Of a stretch of DNA of 64,000 nucleotides, positions 50,507 through 62,721 are shown piece after piece; the first letter of the stretch is position 1; every line of letters starts with the position of its first letter. Source of the DNA: Sphagnum magellanicum (taxonomy: Eukaryota; Streptophyta; Sphagnopsida; Sphagnales; Sphagnaceae); assembly GCA_021904315.1 (NCBI GenBank), contig CM038921.1:12678146-12742145 (forward strand), written 5' to 3'. The position numbers and the translations under genes were made by a program. Under the pieces are notes generated by a model. It searched no databases, was not told the DNA's origin, and worked only from the letters and a program-made list of their open reading frames with translations.

Positions 50507-53500
50507 ATGGAAAAGGAATTGACTGTGCGACGCAGTTGGCCATGGAAGAAAAAAATCAATGACAGATTTGCTGCATCTCCCGAGTTTAAGTTTGGAGGCA
50601 CGTCTCCTACTCCGCCCAAGCTATTTGATGAACAGGTCTTGCTCACTCCCAATTACATAAAGCCTTTCTTTTTTCAAACCTTTATCTTGAATTGTTTGCC
50701 CTGCTTAGGAATCAGAGTCTATGTGTTACCTTCACATCACTGTGCTCATCGACAATGTAGTAGTTGATCATATGCAAAGTGGCTATATGGGTGCAGGAAT
50801 TGACTAGAATACTGGAAGATCAATCGCGTGTGGCTGATGAAGCTCTTCATGAGGCAGATGAGAAAGCAAAAGCCATGGCTAAAAAACTGGAGATGGCACT
50901 CTCTGAAATAGCTGCTAAGGACCAACTGGTGAAAGAGCATATCAAAGTTGCAGAAGATGCTGTCATTGGTATTGTTTCACCCTCACTTCCACACCATTCC
51001 TTCCTCTTGTGTTGGCCCATTGTCAATGATGTATATGGGATACTCAGCCATGAACCAGTGTTGCATGAGTCTCACTCAATTTCTTTACCTGGGGACTGGG
51101 ATTCTTGTACACTCACTCTCCTTGTTGACGGGTATCTGATGGTCAACATGAGTTAGAGAGTAATGCAATCAAGAGTGTATCCAGATGTGTGAAGGCAATG
51201 TGACTAGTATGAACTTACAACAGATGGTTCCATTGATATCACTTCTGGTGCTTATCCTTTAGGTCAAATGTGATAGGGCTAATAATGGGGTTGTGTATTC
51301 ATCTTAGTTTTAAATTCATGATCATCCTCCTTGAATGATCAATTGGGTTAGGGATTGAGTTTGTATATATGTGGAGTAAGCAGGTTGGGAGAAAGCAGAG
51401 GTGGAAGCGGCAGAGTTTAAGACACAGCTGGATGCAGCAAAACAACAAAAGCTAGGGCTGGAAGATCGTGTGAAACACCTGGAGGGAGCTTTGAAAGGGT
51501 GCACACACCAGTTGCGGGTTGTGCGTGAAGAGCAAGAGCAGTGCATTCATGAAATAGTAGTGAAGAAGACACGTGAATATGACGAGTTACGTGCAGAGAT
51601 GAATGCCAAATTGGCTGAGGCATCACAACTGTTAGCTCACACTCACAATGAGCTTACAGTATCACGGGCAGATGCAAATGCTCTCACACTTGCATTAAAG
51701 GTATGTCATGAAAGACCAACAATTGACTTTCTCATCTGACTCACCTACCTGCCCCAATAATCATGATGCAAAATGGGGAGTTCAGTCCCTGACAGATAAT
51801 GTTCTCACACTGACATTAACAGGACTATGGATATGAGCACCTAAGAAAGTCACAAATCCATTTGTTGACTTGGCCTCTATGCGGTTATTTCATGAGTTCT
51901 TCTACTCTTTTAACTTGCTTACATCTTACTGAACTTTCACAGGAGCAGACAGCAGACTCTGGAAGCCTTGGGGAGGCAAAGCAATGTTTGGAGATGGAAA
52001 TCCGGGCTTTGAAGGTTAACCAAATGCTGCTGCCCTCTATGCCCTGACTGTTCCAGTTCAGTTTTGGCCCCACTTTGCAGACACAATCCTATTCCAGTTG
52101 CTAATGTGGAAAGAAATGAATGTGAAAACTGAAAATAGTACTTGGGGAATGCAAAACATCAATCTGTGCAGATACACCAAGAGGACCATGTGTAATCATG
52201 GTCAACCTGGAGGGAATGGTGGTGCATAAGATCCTTGATTGCTGAAAGTCAAACCTAAAATCCACATTACTTTGTCAAAGTCTTAAATCTTGGTGCATGA
52301 TGCTGTTTCTGGTTAATTGATCTGATTCGTGGTCCTCATTGTGCCAGGTGAAACTAGATGGGGTGGAGAAAGATAATGTGACTCTGAAGCATGAAAACCA
52401 GATCCTTAAGAAGGATATAGAGATGTGTAAAGGTGAGTGTGAATATCAGCGGAAGGCTTTGGATTCTGTTTCTCAACAGAATGTGGAGAATGTGAAAACT
52501 ATTGCAAAGCTTGAGGCTGAGTGTACCCGTCTCCGTATTGCACTAAACAGAAAACTTCCATCAGGTATCTTTTCATGCCTTGCTTTTGACTTTCTTTGAC
52601 TTTCTTTGACTTTCAGTTGTACAAGTGCACTTTGTGGTGGATCAGGCCTGTAAGGTTCTATGCTGATAGCCACCCAGATTCGGCAATTTCTCTGTGCTAT
52701 CAAGGAGACTTTTTTTGATCCAACTGAAATTCTATGTATCCAGGCACTGTGCCAGCCAACCGAACAAAACAGGAAATGAATCCTCAAGGAAAGGAACGAG
52801 GGCGGGTATCAGTACGTGGGCATGGAGGGATGGATGCTAAACGCATCCAGAAAATACAAGAACATGGACAAGAGAATAGCGGGGCAGAAAATTTGAGGGA
52901 GGCTGATATATTGGCCAAGAAGATCATGGCTATGGAGGAAGAAGTGGTCACACTGAAGGGAGCACTGGACAAGAGGACTGAGGAACTTCAAGCTTCTCGA
53001 ATCATGTGTGCCAAAACAGCAAGCCAGTTATCAGCAGTTGAAGAACAGCTAGAGGCGGCCACGAGAGCAGGTAGATTTGTCTCTAAGTAACTTGAGGCAG
53101 ATAGTGGCTAGGGCTCCACATTGCTGCCTAAAGTTTCCAAATGGGGCCTCAGAATGTTTGTGGTTTTTCATAGGGTGCCACAGCAGGCAGCAATGTGTTC
53201 TAATTTCAAATGTTCTGGTTTTTTTCCCAGGAACTCCTAGTTCAGGAATTGGCAGGGATTCGGATATGTGGGCAGTTGTTCCCTTTGTTGAGCATGATGA
53301 ATCCAACACTGTTGAAACCCTCAAAAGGCGGGATTCGCATAACATGGAATTGATGGATGATTTTGTGGAAATGGAACGATTAGCAGTATTGCAGTCAGAA
53401 ACTGCAATGCCAGAAGCAGGTGTGGAAACTGCATCTGTGGCCAGCTTACAACAGCAACTATTAGATTTGGAAAAAGCTCTGGCAGACAAGGACCAGGACT

Positions 53501-56500
53501 TGCAAGCGAGAAGTGCATCTCTGGTCCGCTTACAGCACCAAGTAGATGATTTGGAAAAAGCTCTGGAAGATAAGGCTCAGGATCTGCAAACTGCCAATGA
53601 GAGTTGCCGGGACTTGAATTTGAGGCTAGCAGACTCAGCAGAACAGATTGCTGCCTTGCAAGCCTGCAATGATGCCAATGAAACTTCAATGAGTAATCTA
53701 CAGGTGCAATTGAATGGGTTAATTGCAGAGCAGGAAGGTGGCGGTGGAGCCTGGAGCCTCTCAAACCACAAGGATGTTCCAGAAGGTCTGCCTTTAATCT
53801 CTGAGGCAGAACTAAAGGCATGTGTTTCCACCATATCGACCCACTCATTTACATGCTCTTGTATTTCTCAGGTTCCTTGAGGATTCATGGGTTGAATAAT
53901 TTCTTGGATCACATGATATGGAAATACAGACTTGCTAAGTCATTTATCTCTCAGTTTTGTATGACTGGTTATTGTTGGTTGAAGGGGATAATTTCTTTCA
54001 CCCACACCCCAAAAAATTCTGGAGTGGCAATGATATTTGTCAACTGTGTACAATGCAGGGAAGCATTGCTCAATCAGAGCTGACAGTGGCACTGAGCAAA
54101 CTTGTGCAAACCATTGAAGTCCTAGCACAAGCAGCAGCAGAAAGTGAATATTTTCCCTCAGCTTTAGAGCAACTAGACATAAATGCAACTGGACATATTG
54201 CTGCATCAATGCACTGGCAAGACTTTCAAATAGAATCTGCCCTTTCAAATCTCATCCGGGTGACAAACAATTTACTGCAAGGAAAAACTGAAATAGTCAA
54301 CTTCATAGTGGAACTTGCAATTGCACTCAATAGCGTGATGGTAGTGGGGGACTTCTGTTCTCTCAAGCAACAGGTGAATGATTCAGTTAATGAGAGAATT
54401 GCTAGCACCACAGATTTAGAAATTGCAAAGGAAGAAATTGCCCACTTTGAAGAGGAGTTGCAAATGGCCCGAGCAGAACAGGCAGCTTTTGAGTCACATG
54501 TGCGGGCAGAGTTGGAGCGCTTCACAGACATTGAGTCTCAGATTGACCACCTCTCAAGTGAGAAAAGGGATTTGGAGCTTTCTTTATCAGAAGCCAATCA
54601 GCAGGTGAAGGATCTCAAGGAACAGCTTCAAGAAGTTGAGACCCTGTTGGAGGACTACCGACAGCAGGAAGTAAGTGAAAGTTTCAGGAAGTTTAGGAGA
54701 TGCAAGATGACTATCAAAACAGATGCTTCTGTTCTTGAATTCAAATTCTAAATGAAGCACATTGAGGGTGAGGTGTCTTCTTATTATCCATAGAAATGGG
54801 CTTCAAGATTCTACACTTTCACCATCTGTTGTAAGGAGGCTTGATTCAAACATGGATCTGAAATGATCCTGTATTATCTGGATTCCTGCCTGGTCCATAG
54901 ATTGCTTGCAAAATGGAAACATTTCTCCGTCTTGGTGCAGCAGAATGCTCTTGTTGCTCAGGTTTGATGAATCTCTTTTGTGGCAGTCTTTTACACAATG
55001 TCTAAGGTGAAAGTGTCAGCCAACGCAGGATTCAGAGAGGAAGGAAGATGAGATAATGGAAGATGAGCTGCTGGAGCTTTCATCTTCAAATCCTGGTCTA
55101 GCATCATGTCTTCGAGTGGCAGAGGCAGACATGAATCAATTGAATGAGAAGGTGGCCGCATTGGAGGTTGAACTTCACAGGGAACGCAACCGACACCAGG
55201 AGGTTGTTTCCAAACTTGAAGATTTGCAAGAACAGATTCACCGGTAAGTGATATCATCTTTGCCTTTCCATTTTCTTTCCAAGAGGGAATTCTTCATACT
55301 GATGACTCAAATTAGAGCATCATCATGTACATGACAAGACTTTCTGTTGCTTCTGGAAATGCAACAGAAACTCAGGACACAGGTGTTTGTATAATGCATT
55401 TGCCTAAAATTTTGGGTGGATTATTAAATACTTATCTGTACACACCTCATGAGAGAATGAAGTCAGTGGGAAGTCATGGTAGCTCATCACAGCTATTCGT
55501 CAATAAGGTGATGGTCTGACACTTTGTCAGTGACACTCATGAGGTTATGACCACACTCACTGGTAACAACCTCCAAATTTTTGTTGTCAAGTTCACTCTG
55601 CAATCTCATTAGATATGCAACATCTTGACACCCTTGCTAGACATGTTAACATTATTGATAGACCTTTCATTCTCTTGTCATCAAGGCAATAATCCATCTC
55701 ATTGGGTGGATGGACAGGGGAGCTGGCCGCAGTGAGCACTCTGGCAGTTCACATGGCCGGGAAATTGAGTGGTCTCAACAGTCAATGTCAGATGATGATG
55801 ACATGAAGACTGCCAGAAAGGTACCTGAAATTGAGTGAAACTATCCTCCCCATGTTGAATGACTTCGTTATGGTGTCAAGTGACTGGAAAATACAAAAAT
55901 CTGCAGTCACATCCCAGTATTGAGGATCCTATGATAAATCAACTCAAAAAATAGTCTCACAAGTACCATGATTCCCAGGTTAATAGATGCTCATGACTCA
56001 GGCTTGCAATGGTAAAACTGTGGTGACCAGGCACAATAGATGCTCCTGCTTAAGGCTTTGTGATGTTTGCAGGAAAGGGAAATAGCAGCTGCTGCATTAG
56101 CTGAGTGTCAACGCACTATCTTAGCCTTGGGTAAGCAGCTCAAGGTACTTGGCATTCAGGACTTGCCGGATGCTAGTCTCACTGCAACAGCATCTCCGAC
56201 CTCAATTCAAACCATGACACAAACCATGGAGCTTCTGCGGTGGCAGACTCAGTCTGTTGATGGTATGTTACCTGGCAAAGATATCCCCTGGAGTAGCAGT
56301 CCGAGGCCACGGGCCCAGAGCCCAATCCCAGTTCAGAATTCACCAGACCAGAATGGGTCCCACTCTCCCTACCGAGGTTTCCCACAGATTGGGAATAATG
56401 GTGTGAGATCACAGCATTCGAACTTTGATGACCGGGTCTCAATACCTGCCTTAGCACCTGCTCAATCAGACTTGTCTGTCCCAGGGAATACACTATCAAC

Positions 56501-56672
56501 TTCTGTTTTGAGAAGTGTAAGGACATTGCGGGCGAATTCAATGTTGAAAGCCACAAATGGCACCAACTTTTCAACCAATGGTGACAACTATTTGTTGGAA
56601 AATCCAGGAAGTTTATCCACAGTTAGTCGATTCTATTCCCGTTCACATAGTGAGACCAGTGAGTCTAATTAA
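50507..56672 (+). CDS. Filament-like plant protein (FPP family), 11 coding exons
   Basis: Exons 50507-50635, 50797-50968, 51384-51700, 51943-52014, 52348-52564, 52744-53070, 53231-53817, 54059-54670, 55020-55243, 55718-55820 and 56073-56672 join in frame to 3360 bp (1119 aa plus stop), near the family's usual length. Signatures: RRSWPWKKK (residues 8-16), [18 protein letters not shown] (about 91-108), [13 protein letters not shown] (about 280-292), MCAKTASQL (about 393-401), [16 protein letters not shown] (about 446-461), [20 protein letters not shown] (about 670-690) and the C-terminal [13 protein letters not shown]...LGKQLK (about 921-944). Most of the chain is heptad-like coiled coil; the last ~170 residues are S/P/N-rich. 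FPPs are plant-specific coiled-coil proteins linked to cytoskeletal, nuclear-envelope and vesicle-tethering roles; the role here is unknown. The ATG at 50507 puts RRSWPWKKK at the N terminus as in relatives. Intron 7 has a GC donor (AAG/GCATGT). Exon 9 may instead start at 55029 (three residues shorter). Confidence 0.9.
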
Positions 56673-57354
56673 TACATTTCCAATTTCAGTTGAATCTACA
56701 AATTCAGAAGTAACTTAAATTTGGAGGTGGTTACAAATTTCATACAGGGAGCAGATGTTGTGGTCCAGAAGGAGTTCTGCACATATGGAAGGATTGCATA
56801 AGCTTTGAAAATCAGCAAATAGTAAGTGGGAGCAGTTGCATGATGAGTGTTTGGAGCACAACACTTCCTGTAAGTCATCAATTTATGCATTAATGATGTA
56901 AAAGGACCTGTATCAGGTGTAGATTAACCAAGATTGAAAGCTTTTTAAAATGAGAGTCACTGTGTTTTGGGCGTGATCTTCAACCAATTGTCACTGAACA
57001 TTAATGTTGGGCTTACCAATTCCTGTCTCCATTTGGATGCTGTTCTGGAGCTGATGTTGATGTGTAGGGTAAGTCACCCATTTGCTGCCTCCTTCTGTCA
57101 CTCCAGCATTTAAATTAGTTTTGGAATGATGGGCATCAACCATGCAAGTTTGCATCCCGACAGCAAAGGGCAATATCTCCATGAATTTAGGGTCTCTCAC
57201 CCCAATGCACTTTCTACATGATATCTTTTTGTTGTTCTGACTTTGTGTTCACTATGTAAAGCAGGGGTTCATGTAAGATAAAGAATGTTGGAAGGAATTC
57301 CTTTGTATTTTGGAGTATACTTATCTTTTTGTTGTTCTGACACTGTCACACTGT

Positions 57355-57768
57355 AAAGAAGGGGTTCACTTAAGAATTTTGGAAAATTTTCCTTGTATTT
57401 TTGAGTGTGCTTATTCCTGTGAAGCTGCCTCAAGCTTTGTCAGTGGGCACCCACAGAGTGTAATGCACTTACCATGTTGGTGGGTAGAGTGGGTTGCACT
57501 CTGTTGACACTCAAAATCATGGCTCAAACTAGTGAGGCTCCTGTGCATAAGTCCCTTACCCTTTAGGAATGAAATTTGAAATTTGTTGAATAAAAGGGGT
57601 GTTAAGTGTTAACAGAGTGCAACCCAGTCTACCAACGAACCTGGTGAGTCCCTTGCATTCTGGGAATGCACACTGATAAAAGTTTGAGGCAAGTTCCCAG
57701 GAAATAAGCACAGTGAAACATGAAGGAATTTTTCCCAGAATTGTTTATCTTTAAGTGAACCCTTTCTT
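57355..57768. repeat. Foldback element with ~160-bp arms
   Basis: The left arm (57355-57512) and right arm (about 57601-57768) are inverted copies, roughly three-quarters identical by eye. Matched phrases include GGGTTCACTTAA, GTGCTTAT, TGCCTCAA, GTTGGTAG-like sequence and GGGTTGCACTCTGTT. The spacer is about 90 bp. Just outside on the left, TATCTTTTTGTTGTTCTGAC is repeated 100 bp apart (57222, 57322). It lies about 700 bp beyond the FPP stop codon. No coding. Confidence 0.8.
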
Positions 57769-58378
57769 GGAGAGCACAGGCTGCCTCCATCTTGAGGTGG
57801 GCTGTTAGGAGGGTTCTAGGCTTGGAGTTTTATGGGGCTTACCTCTCCCCTTTCTTTAGTTGATATGCTTCATGCAACTGGTGGAGGTTTCAGTACTTAC
57901 CTCCATGTGGCATGCCTCTTTTGGGCTGTTTGCTTGCCTGGACTTTGGTCCTTGCTGTTTGTTTCTTTTTCTCACCCTTTCTTGGGTGCTTTCTTTTTTG
58001 GAAGTTTGGCAAGGTTTCTTGTTGGATTTTTGTTTGGAGAGGCTAAAATGCTTTGAGAAGGTACCTGCAAAGGTCCATCATGAAGCCAAAGTCGAGAGGG
58101 TCTTGGGTGAGTCATACATACATCCAGCCAGCCAGGAGAGGATCTTTAAACCTTTCGACCATATTGCAAGAAATTCCATGTGCCAAAAGAGAGATGTGAA
58201 GCAGTGTTTTTTTTTGGGGCAAATTTCCCTATTTTTGCAACCTGAAAAATATGATTTCAACACATACAAAGGGTTTTTGGGAAACTATTGGTGAAGAAAG
58301 AAAAAAATGGGTTCCAAAATTCTCTTGACCTTCATCCTCTGGGAAAAATCGAAAAGGATAAAAATCAGACACAACTCC
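57769..58378. other. Spacer between the foldback element and the tRNA
   Basis: A 144-codon plus-strand open frame (57860-58294) is hydrophobic at first and charged later; I recognise no domain and it lacks family features. Treated as non-coding. Short A runs at about 58336-58360 lie just downstream of the minus-strand tRNA and can serve as its polymerase III terminator (T runs on that strand). Confidence 0.45.
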
Positions 58379-58451
58379 TTCCGTAACCGGGACTCGAACC
58401 CGGGTCGCCTGGGTGAAAGCCAGGTATCCTAACCATCTAGACTATTACGGA
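58379..58451 (-). tRNA. tRNA-Glu (anticodon UUC)
   Basis: A 73-nt cloverleaf on the minus strand: 7-bp acceptor TCCGTAA/TTACGGA with discriminator A; D arm GTCT-AGATGGTTA-GGAT; anticodon arm CCTGG-CTTTCAC-CCAGG giving anticodon TTC; and T arm CCGGG-TTCGAGT-CCCGG. The internal A-box and B-box (GGTTCGAGTCC) are intact, no intron, and CCA is not encoded, all as in nuclear eukaryotic tRNA genes. All stems pair well, so it looks functional. Confidence 0.97.
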
Positions 58452-58659
58452 TGGATGGACTTCATTACACTATTATCTCAAGTATCTTAATTTATATAAT
58501 TAAATTACAAGAGAGTTCATACAGGAGCCACTGTTTGAAAAGACAAGCAGAGAATTTGACACGGTTCTGGTAATGGAAATCCCATGCATGGCAATAGTAC
58601 ATAGGATTGGGCACTTAAAAGCCTATAAAACAACATTATAAGAGCATCTCCAGCAGTGC

Positions 58660-59112
58660 TCAGTATGTGATCCTACACAGTAAAACTGGATGACTGAAAG
58701 TTAAAATATGCCAGTTTGGCTTAGAAAAATAGTTTTGTCTCAACATAATTGCAGAGTTTGCGGTTGCTTTGTAAAAGGTGTTGCAACGCTACGTACTTGC
58801 AGAAAAGAGTGTAGTTAATATGATCTGACTGCTGCTCAGTGTTTCTCATTGGCCCATCATAATGATTGGTCCAGGTGGTTTGCTATTAGTAGTTCCCCAC
58901 CTATTTGCTGTCCTAGTTTCAGTTTCATGGGTGGGGTTGCAAAAATGTAAATAACTGAACTTGGATGTGAAAAATATTTTTGCAGGGCCACATAATGAGC
59001 GCCACTCTTTTCAGTTTTAGGTGCTTACTGTTTTCCAACCCCACCTATAAAACGGAAATTTGGACTGCAAATAGGTTGGAGACTACTAATAGCAACTCAC
59101 CTGGGCCAATCA
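58660..59112. repeat. Foldback/repeat element with ~76-bp inverted arms
   Basis: 58864-58939 and 59036-59112 are diverged inverted copies: TTGGTCCAGGTGG pairs with the complement of CACCTGGGCCAA, CTATTAGTAG with CTACTAATAG, CCTATTTGC with GCAAATAGG, and GGTGGGGTTG with CAACCCCACC. The loop is about 96 bp. The left part (58660-59010) also matches the repeat at 47074-47386. A GAGCATCTCCAGCAG phrase at 58642, similar to ends of several plant MITEs, lies just outside. Confidence 0.7.
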
Positions 59113-60761
59113 AACTTATTTAGCCAATCAGAAACAGGGAGCAATCAACAATTACAATTTGACTGTGTTTATTAGACCATTCCAAGATCCTCCTGGCTCC
59201 GAATGTAGTGCATTTTTTCAGGGTAACAAGAGGTTTCCATTGAATCCACTGGATTTGATTGATGTATCTCATCCCCGATTTCAAGTGCAGGGTCACATAC
59301 AGCGTGGGTGGAGATGGCTCTAATACTGGAAACACAAAGTGAAATGGTATGTCACCCTTTGTCATCAAATTCAAAATTTGGGAGATTTGAGTAGCAATGG
59401 TTGGAACTCAGGGAGAGGCAATGATTGAGTGGGAGAGTTCCATTGCCAGAGAGTGCTCTGAGAGAACAGGCCATAGAGCACTCTCTGGCAATCTGTTCTT
59501 AAGCAACAAAAGGTTTTTTGAGCACTACTAGTCACTATGGTATGCATGGAGAAATTTGTGCCTACTTACATGTATACCTGAGAGAAACCACATAATTTCA
59601 GCGTTGTGTATAGAGAAACTAGTAGTGCAGACACTGAACCCCATGAACTCGTTGCAAATCATCTCCAGCTGGTGACACTCATCAGATATAGTTTGGCACT
59701 GGTGTTCCTGTAGACACCCGTTCAAATGAACTTCCTAAATTGACTCTTTAACAAGAAAAGAAGCATATAACAAAGCTGATAATATGAGGTGCACCACTGC
59801 CAGGAGCTTTGAAGATCTTTGAACACCCTGGGAACTACTGCGCCATTTCTGAAGTTGTTTGTCCTAGCAATGTCAGCTTCGTTGACAAGTCTCACAAAGA
59901 GACTTTGTTCAAATATAGTTTTCTTTCACTATGTACAGCTAACTCATGCAAGATGGAAACAGCATTTCTGAAGGCAGCCAAGAATGAACCCACACCATAT
60001 TGCATTATAGGCAAGGTTTCTGTGGCCTCACAAGATTACTCTCTCCCAACCTGGCCTTTAGAGAAAACAGCCTTGCAACATAATGTACTCGCTATGGACA
60101 GTAGGATCCAACCACCAAGAGCAAAGATGTCCTGATCCAGTGGTTGACAGTACATTCAGTACCTTTGCTTCACATCGAAAAACACAGCATGTAAAAAATA
60201 GGTGCCAAGTGACCCAGGGTTCTGCCAATATCACATCTGGTAAAACATGACAAACCATGTTGGGAATTATCCTCTCAACTTCACCACACAGTTTTCTTCA
60301 CCAGAAAGCTGATGAAAAGAGACCATTACTAACTCTATCCATGAACTTGTGACAGCTGCAAAAATGGCTGTGTTTGTTACTGCTAGACCAACTCTGTCAT
60401 CTAACCACTTTGCAACAAGCACCTCACATAGTGCTGCAATGGTGCCTCTGGGGGCACCTTGGCAGCTTACAGCAACCATAGGATCTAATGATTCAAAAAT
60501 TTGGCAAATGCAGAAAGATCAAGATCTAGATTGCAGCTCTGGTAATTACCCAAAGAATAGGTGTGATTAACACAGGCATGCCATCCTTCAGTAGCAAACT
60601 TTGATTTGGAATGATGACCTATACTGGGAGTGTGAGCTAGCAGGAGCAGGGACCATGAACACTTTGGACACTGCCCCACAGCTGAAAACAGTGGCCCTTA
60701 ACATTGTCACTGCTAAATTAACTGTTTCACAGAAGCCTTGCAGTTCCATGCATTTATGGTT
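59113..60761. other. 3' flank of the bL17m gene and spacer
   Basis: Contains the hairpin at 59442-59492. Open frames up to 108 codons on both strands show no recognisable domain. Part of 60.2-60.76 kb is presumably the 3' UTR of the minus-strand bL17 gene. Confidence 0.45.
59442..59492. repeat. Perfect 18-bp hairpin
   Basis: ATTGCCAGAGAGTGCTCT at 59442-59459 is followed after 15 nt by its exact reverse complement at 59475-59492. It lies in non-coding sequence about 1.3 kb downstream of the bL17 stop codon. Confidence 0.85.
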
Positions 60762-62683
60762 CTATAGACCAGAACTCATAGGAGCCCATTGTCGGGCATG
60801 ACGAGATTGTAGCCATGGAGGGAGAGGAATTCTTGGAGGTGGTGGTGGACATGGTGGCTTAGATTCCCTCAGCTCATTTGGACGATCAACAAACCTGCAA
60901 CCATCCAGTCACCTGCCAGGTTACATTCTTCATTTCTTCTGGTCTACTTTGTTAGGCATGCAAACTGTTGAAGGAAACTTCCTTGAACAACAAGAGAGGG
61001 AACACTTCCAGAGAGCATAGCTGCTGTGTATGCACATCTATGCTGTTACAGCCCTGCCTCACTGCCTATGAGTCAGCTAGACAACCTGCCAATACCTGAG
61101 ATACCCATGACAGTTCTTACAAGCAGAAGTAGGCCACTTACTCTATGAAGGCCATTGGGGCTGCATCTCCTTGCCTAACTCTTGTTGCCAAAACTCGGGT
61201 GTATCCCCCAGCTCGATCCCTAGATCCCACAAACAATAAATGAAGTGACCAAATGTCCCATGCATCTCAGACATATACAAAAGTACAATTACTTGAAAAA
61301 ACACAAGCCCTTGAAAGCTGACATCCATCCAATCAAGTATACCAAGAAAGTGCATTAAGGGACTGACTTGTAGCGGAAAGCCAACTCTGAGAAGACCTTG
61401 TGCAGATTTTCATCACCATGAATGACACCAGCTGCTCGTCGCCTAGCAGCAAGTGTACCCTTCAAGCCACCAGAGAATTTCAGTGACATTTCACAAGAAG
61501 ATGCAACTTCTCACACTTCTACCATCATCAACAGAGACACACCTGCTTTCCTAGTTGGACCATGTTGTCTGCCACCCTCCGCAGCTCCTTAGCCTGCCAT
61601 TCAGGTACACACCAGTAACCGTTTGGTGACCAAGAATAGCAGATGCAAGGAATTTGAAAGTTGAAATGATGAACTTTCCAATTCAAGAGAACATTCCTCT
61701 AGAAGATTAAGAAAATAAACTTTAAAAAGTACAAACTTCACCACATGCAGAAATTTTTATGTAAATTCCTCCATGTTTAACATGTTCCTTAACAGCTTTG
61801 ATTCCAGATGCAGCAACCTTGTTCTTGCCTTCCCATATCTTGACATGAAACCTGTTTGAAGGTACTCAGATGTTGCATTGAACTTTGTCTGGAAAAATCT
61901 TCAAACATTGCAAAACCCTAGAAGTTTTGAAGAATTCCTTTTCTTTCAAACCCTGAAACCCTTTGTTAATATGTTCTTCTGCTGCAGAAAGAAAAAAGAG
62001 ATATCCAGAACACCACAAGCAAAAGAGGGGAAAAAAAAAACCTTTGGCACTGTAGTCTCAAGGCGCTCATGTTGAACTAGCTGTGACACCAGGTTCCTGC
62101 ACCCATCCTCCCCATCCTCTCGTTAGCATCATCCCTGACCATAACCAAACCCCCAATTCCAACATGTCTCACCATAACATTAAATATTCAACTACCACCA
62201 TCCGCTAACTGTTGCATCCTACAGCCCAAAGTGAAAAAACAGAGAAAAACCCAAAAGAAACAAATGCCCAGCGCTAACTATCCAGAAAAAATCCTGACGT
62301 GTCAATCTTGCAGCAAAGCGAGCACATCATACGAGTTTCAATCTTTAGCTTGAAAGATCTTTGCCAAAAGAAAAACCCACATGCAAGGTGGCCAAGAGCT
62401 CTAGTACAAGTTCCGATCTTTCATGAGGTTAAGAGATCTTAGCCCCCAAAAAGAAACCCCACATGTAAAGTGACCAAGAGTTCTAGTACAAGTTTCAATC
62501 TTTCGCGTGCTCAACGAATCTTTGCCAAACCAAAAAAACAAAAAAAAGAGAAAAAAACCACATGCAAGGTGAGCAAGAGCTCTAATCCATTCTAATCCAC
62601 TTAGGGTAATGCCTTGATGCAATGAAAAGAGAAACAAACATACAAAACAGATGAGACGGAAACAAGGCTAAGAAGAGAGAGAG

Positions 62684-62721
<38 letters not shown>

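Noticed and set aside
53321-53848. 175-codon open frame antisense to FPP exon 7
   Set aside because: It is the mirror of a coiled-coil coding exon rich in Glu, Gln and Leu codons, which leaves long open antisense frames. The sense strand has family motifs and splice-consistent borders.
57860-58294. 144-codon open frame beside the tRNA gene
   Set aside because: No domain, poor start context and no splice partners recognised; lies between a foldback element and a tRNA.
61741-61860. Possible second exon of bL17m reading LLRNMLN or VKHGGI on the minus strand
   Set aside because: It resembles the expected segment only by chance. The exon at 62042-62096 gives [17 protein letters not shown] with correct phase and splice sites.
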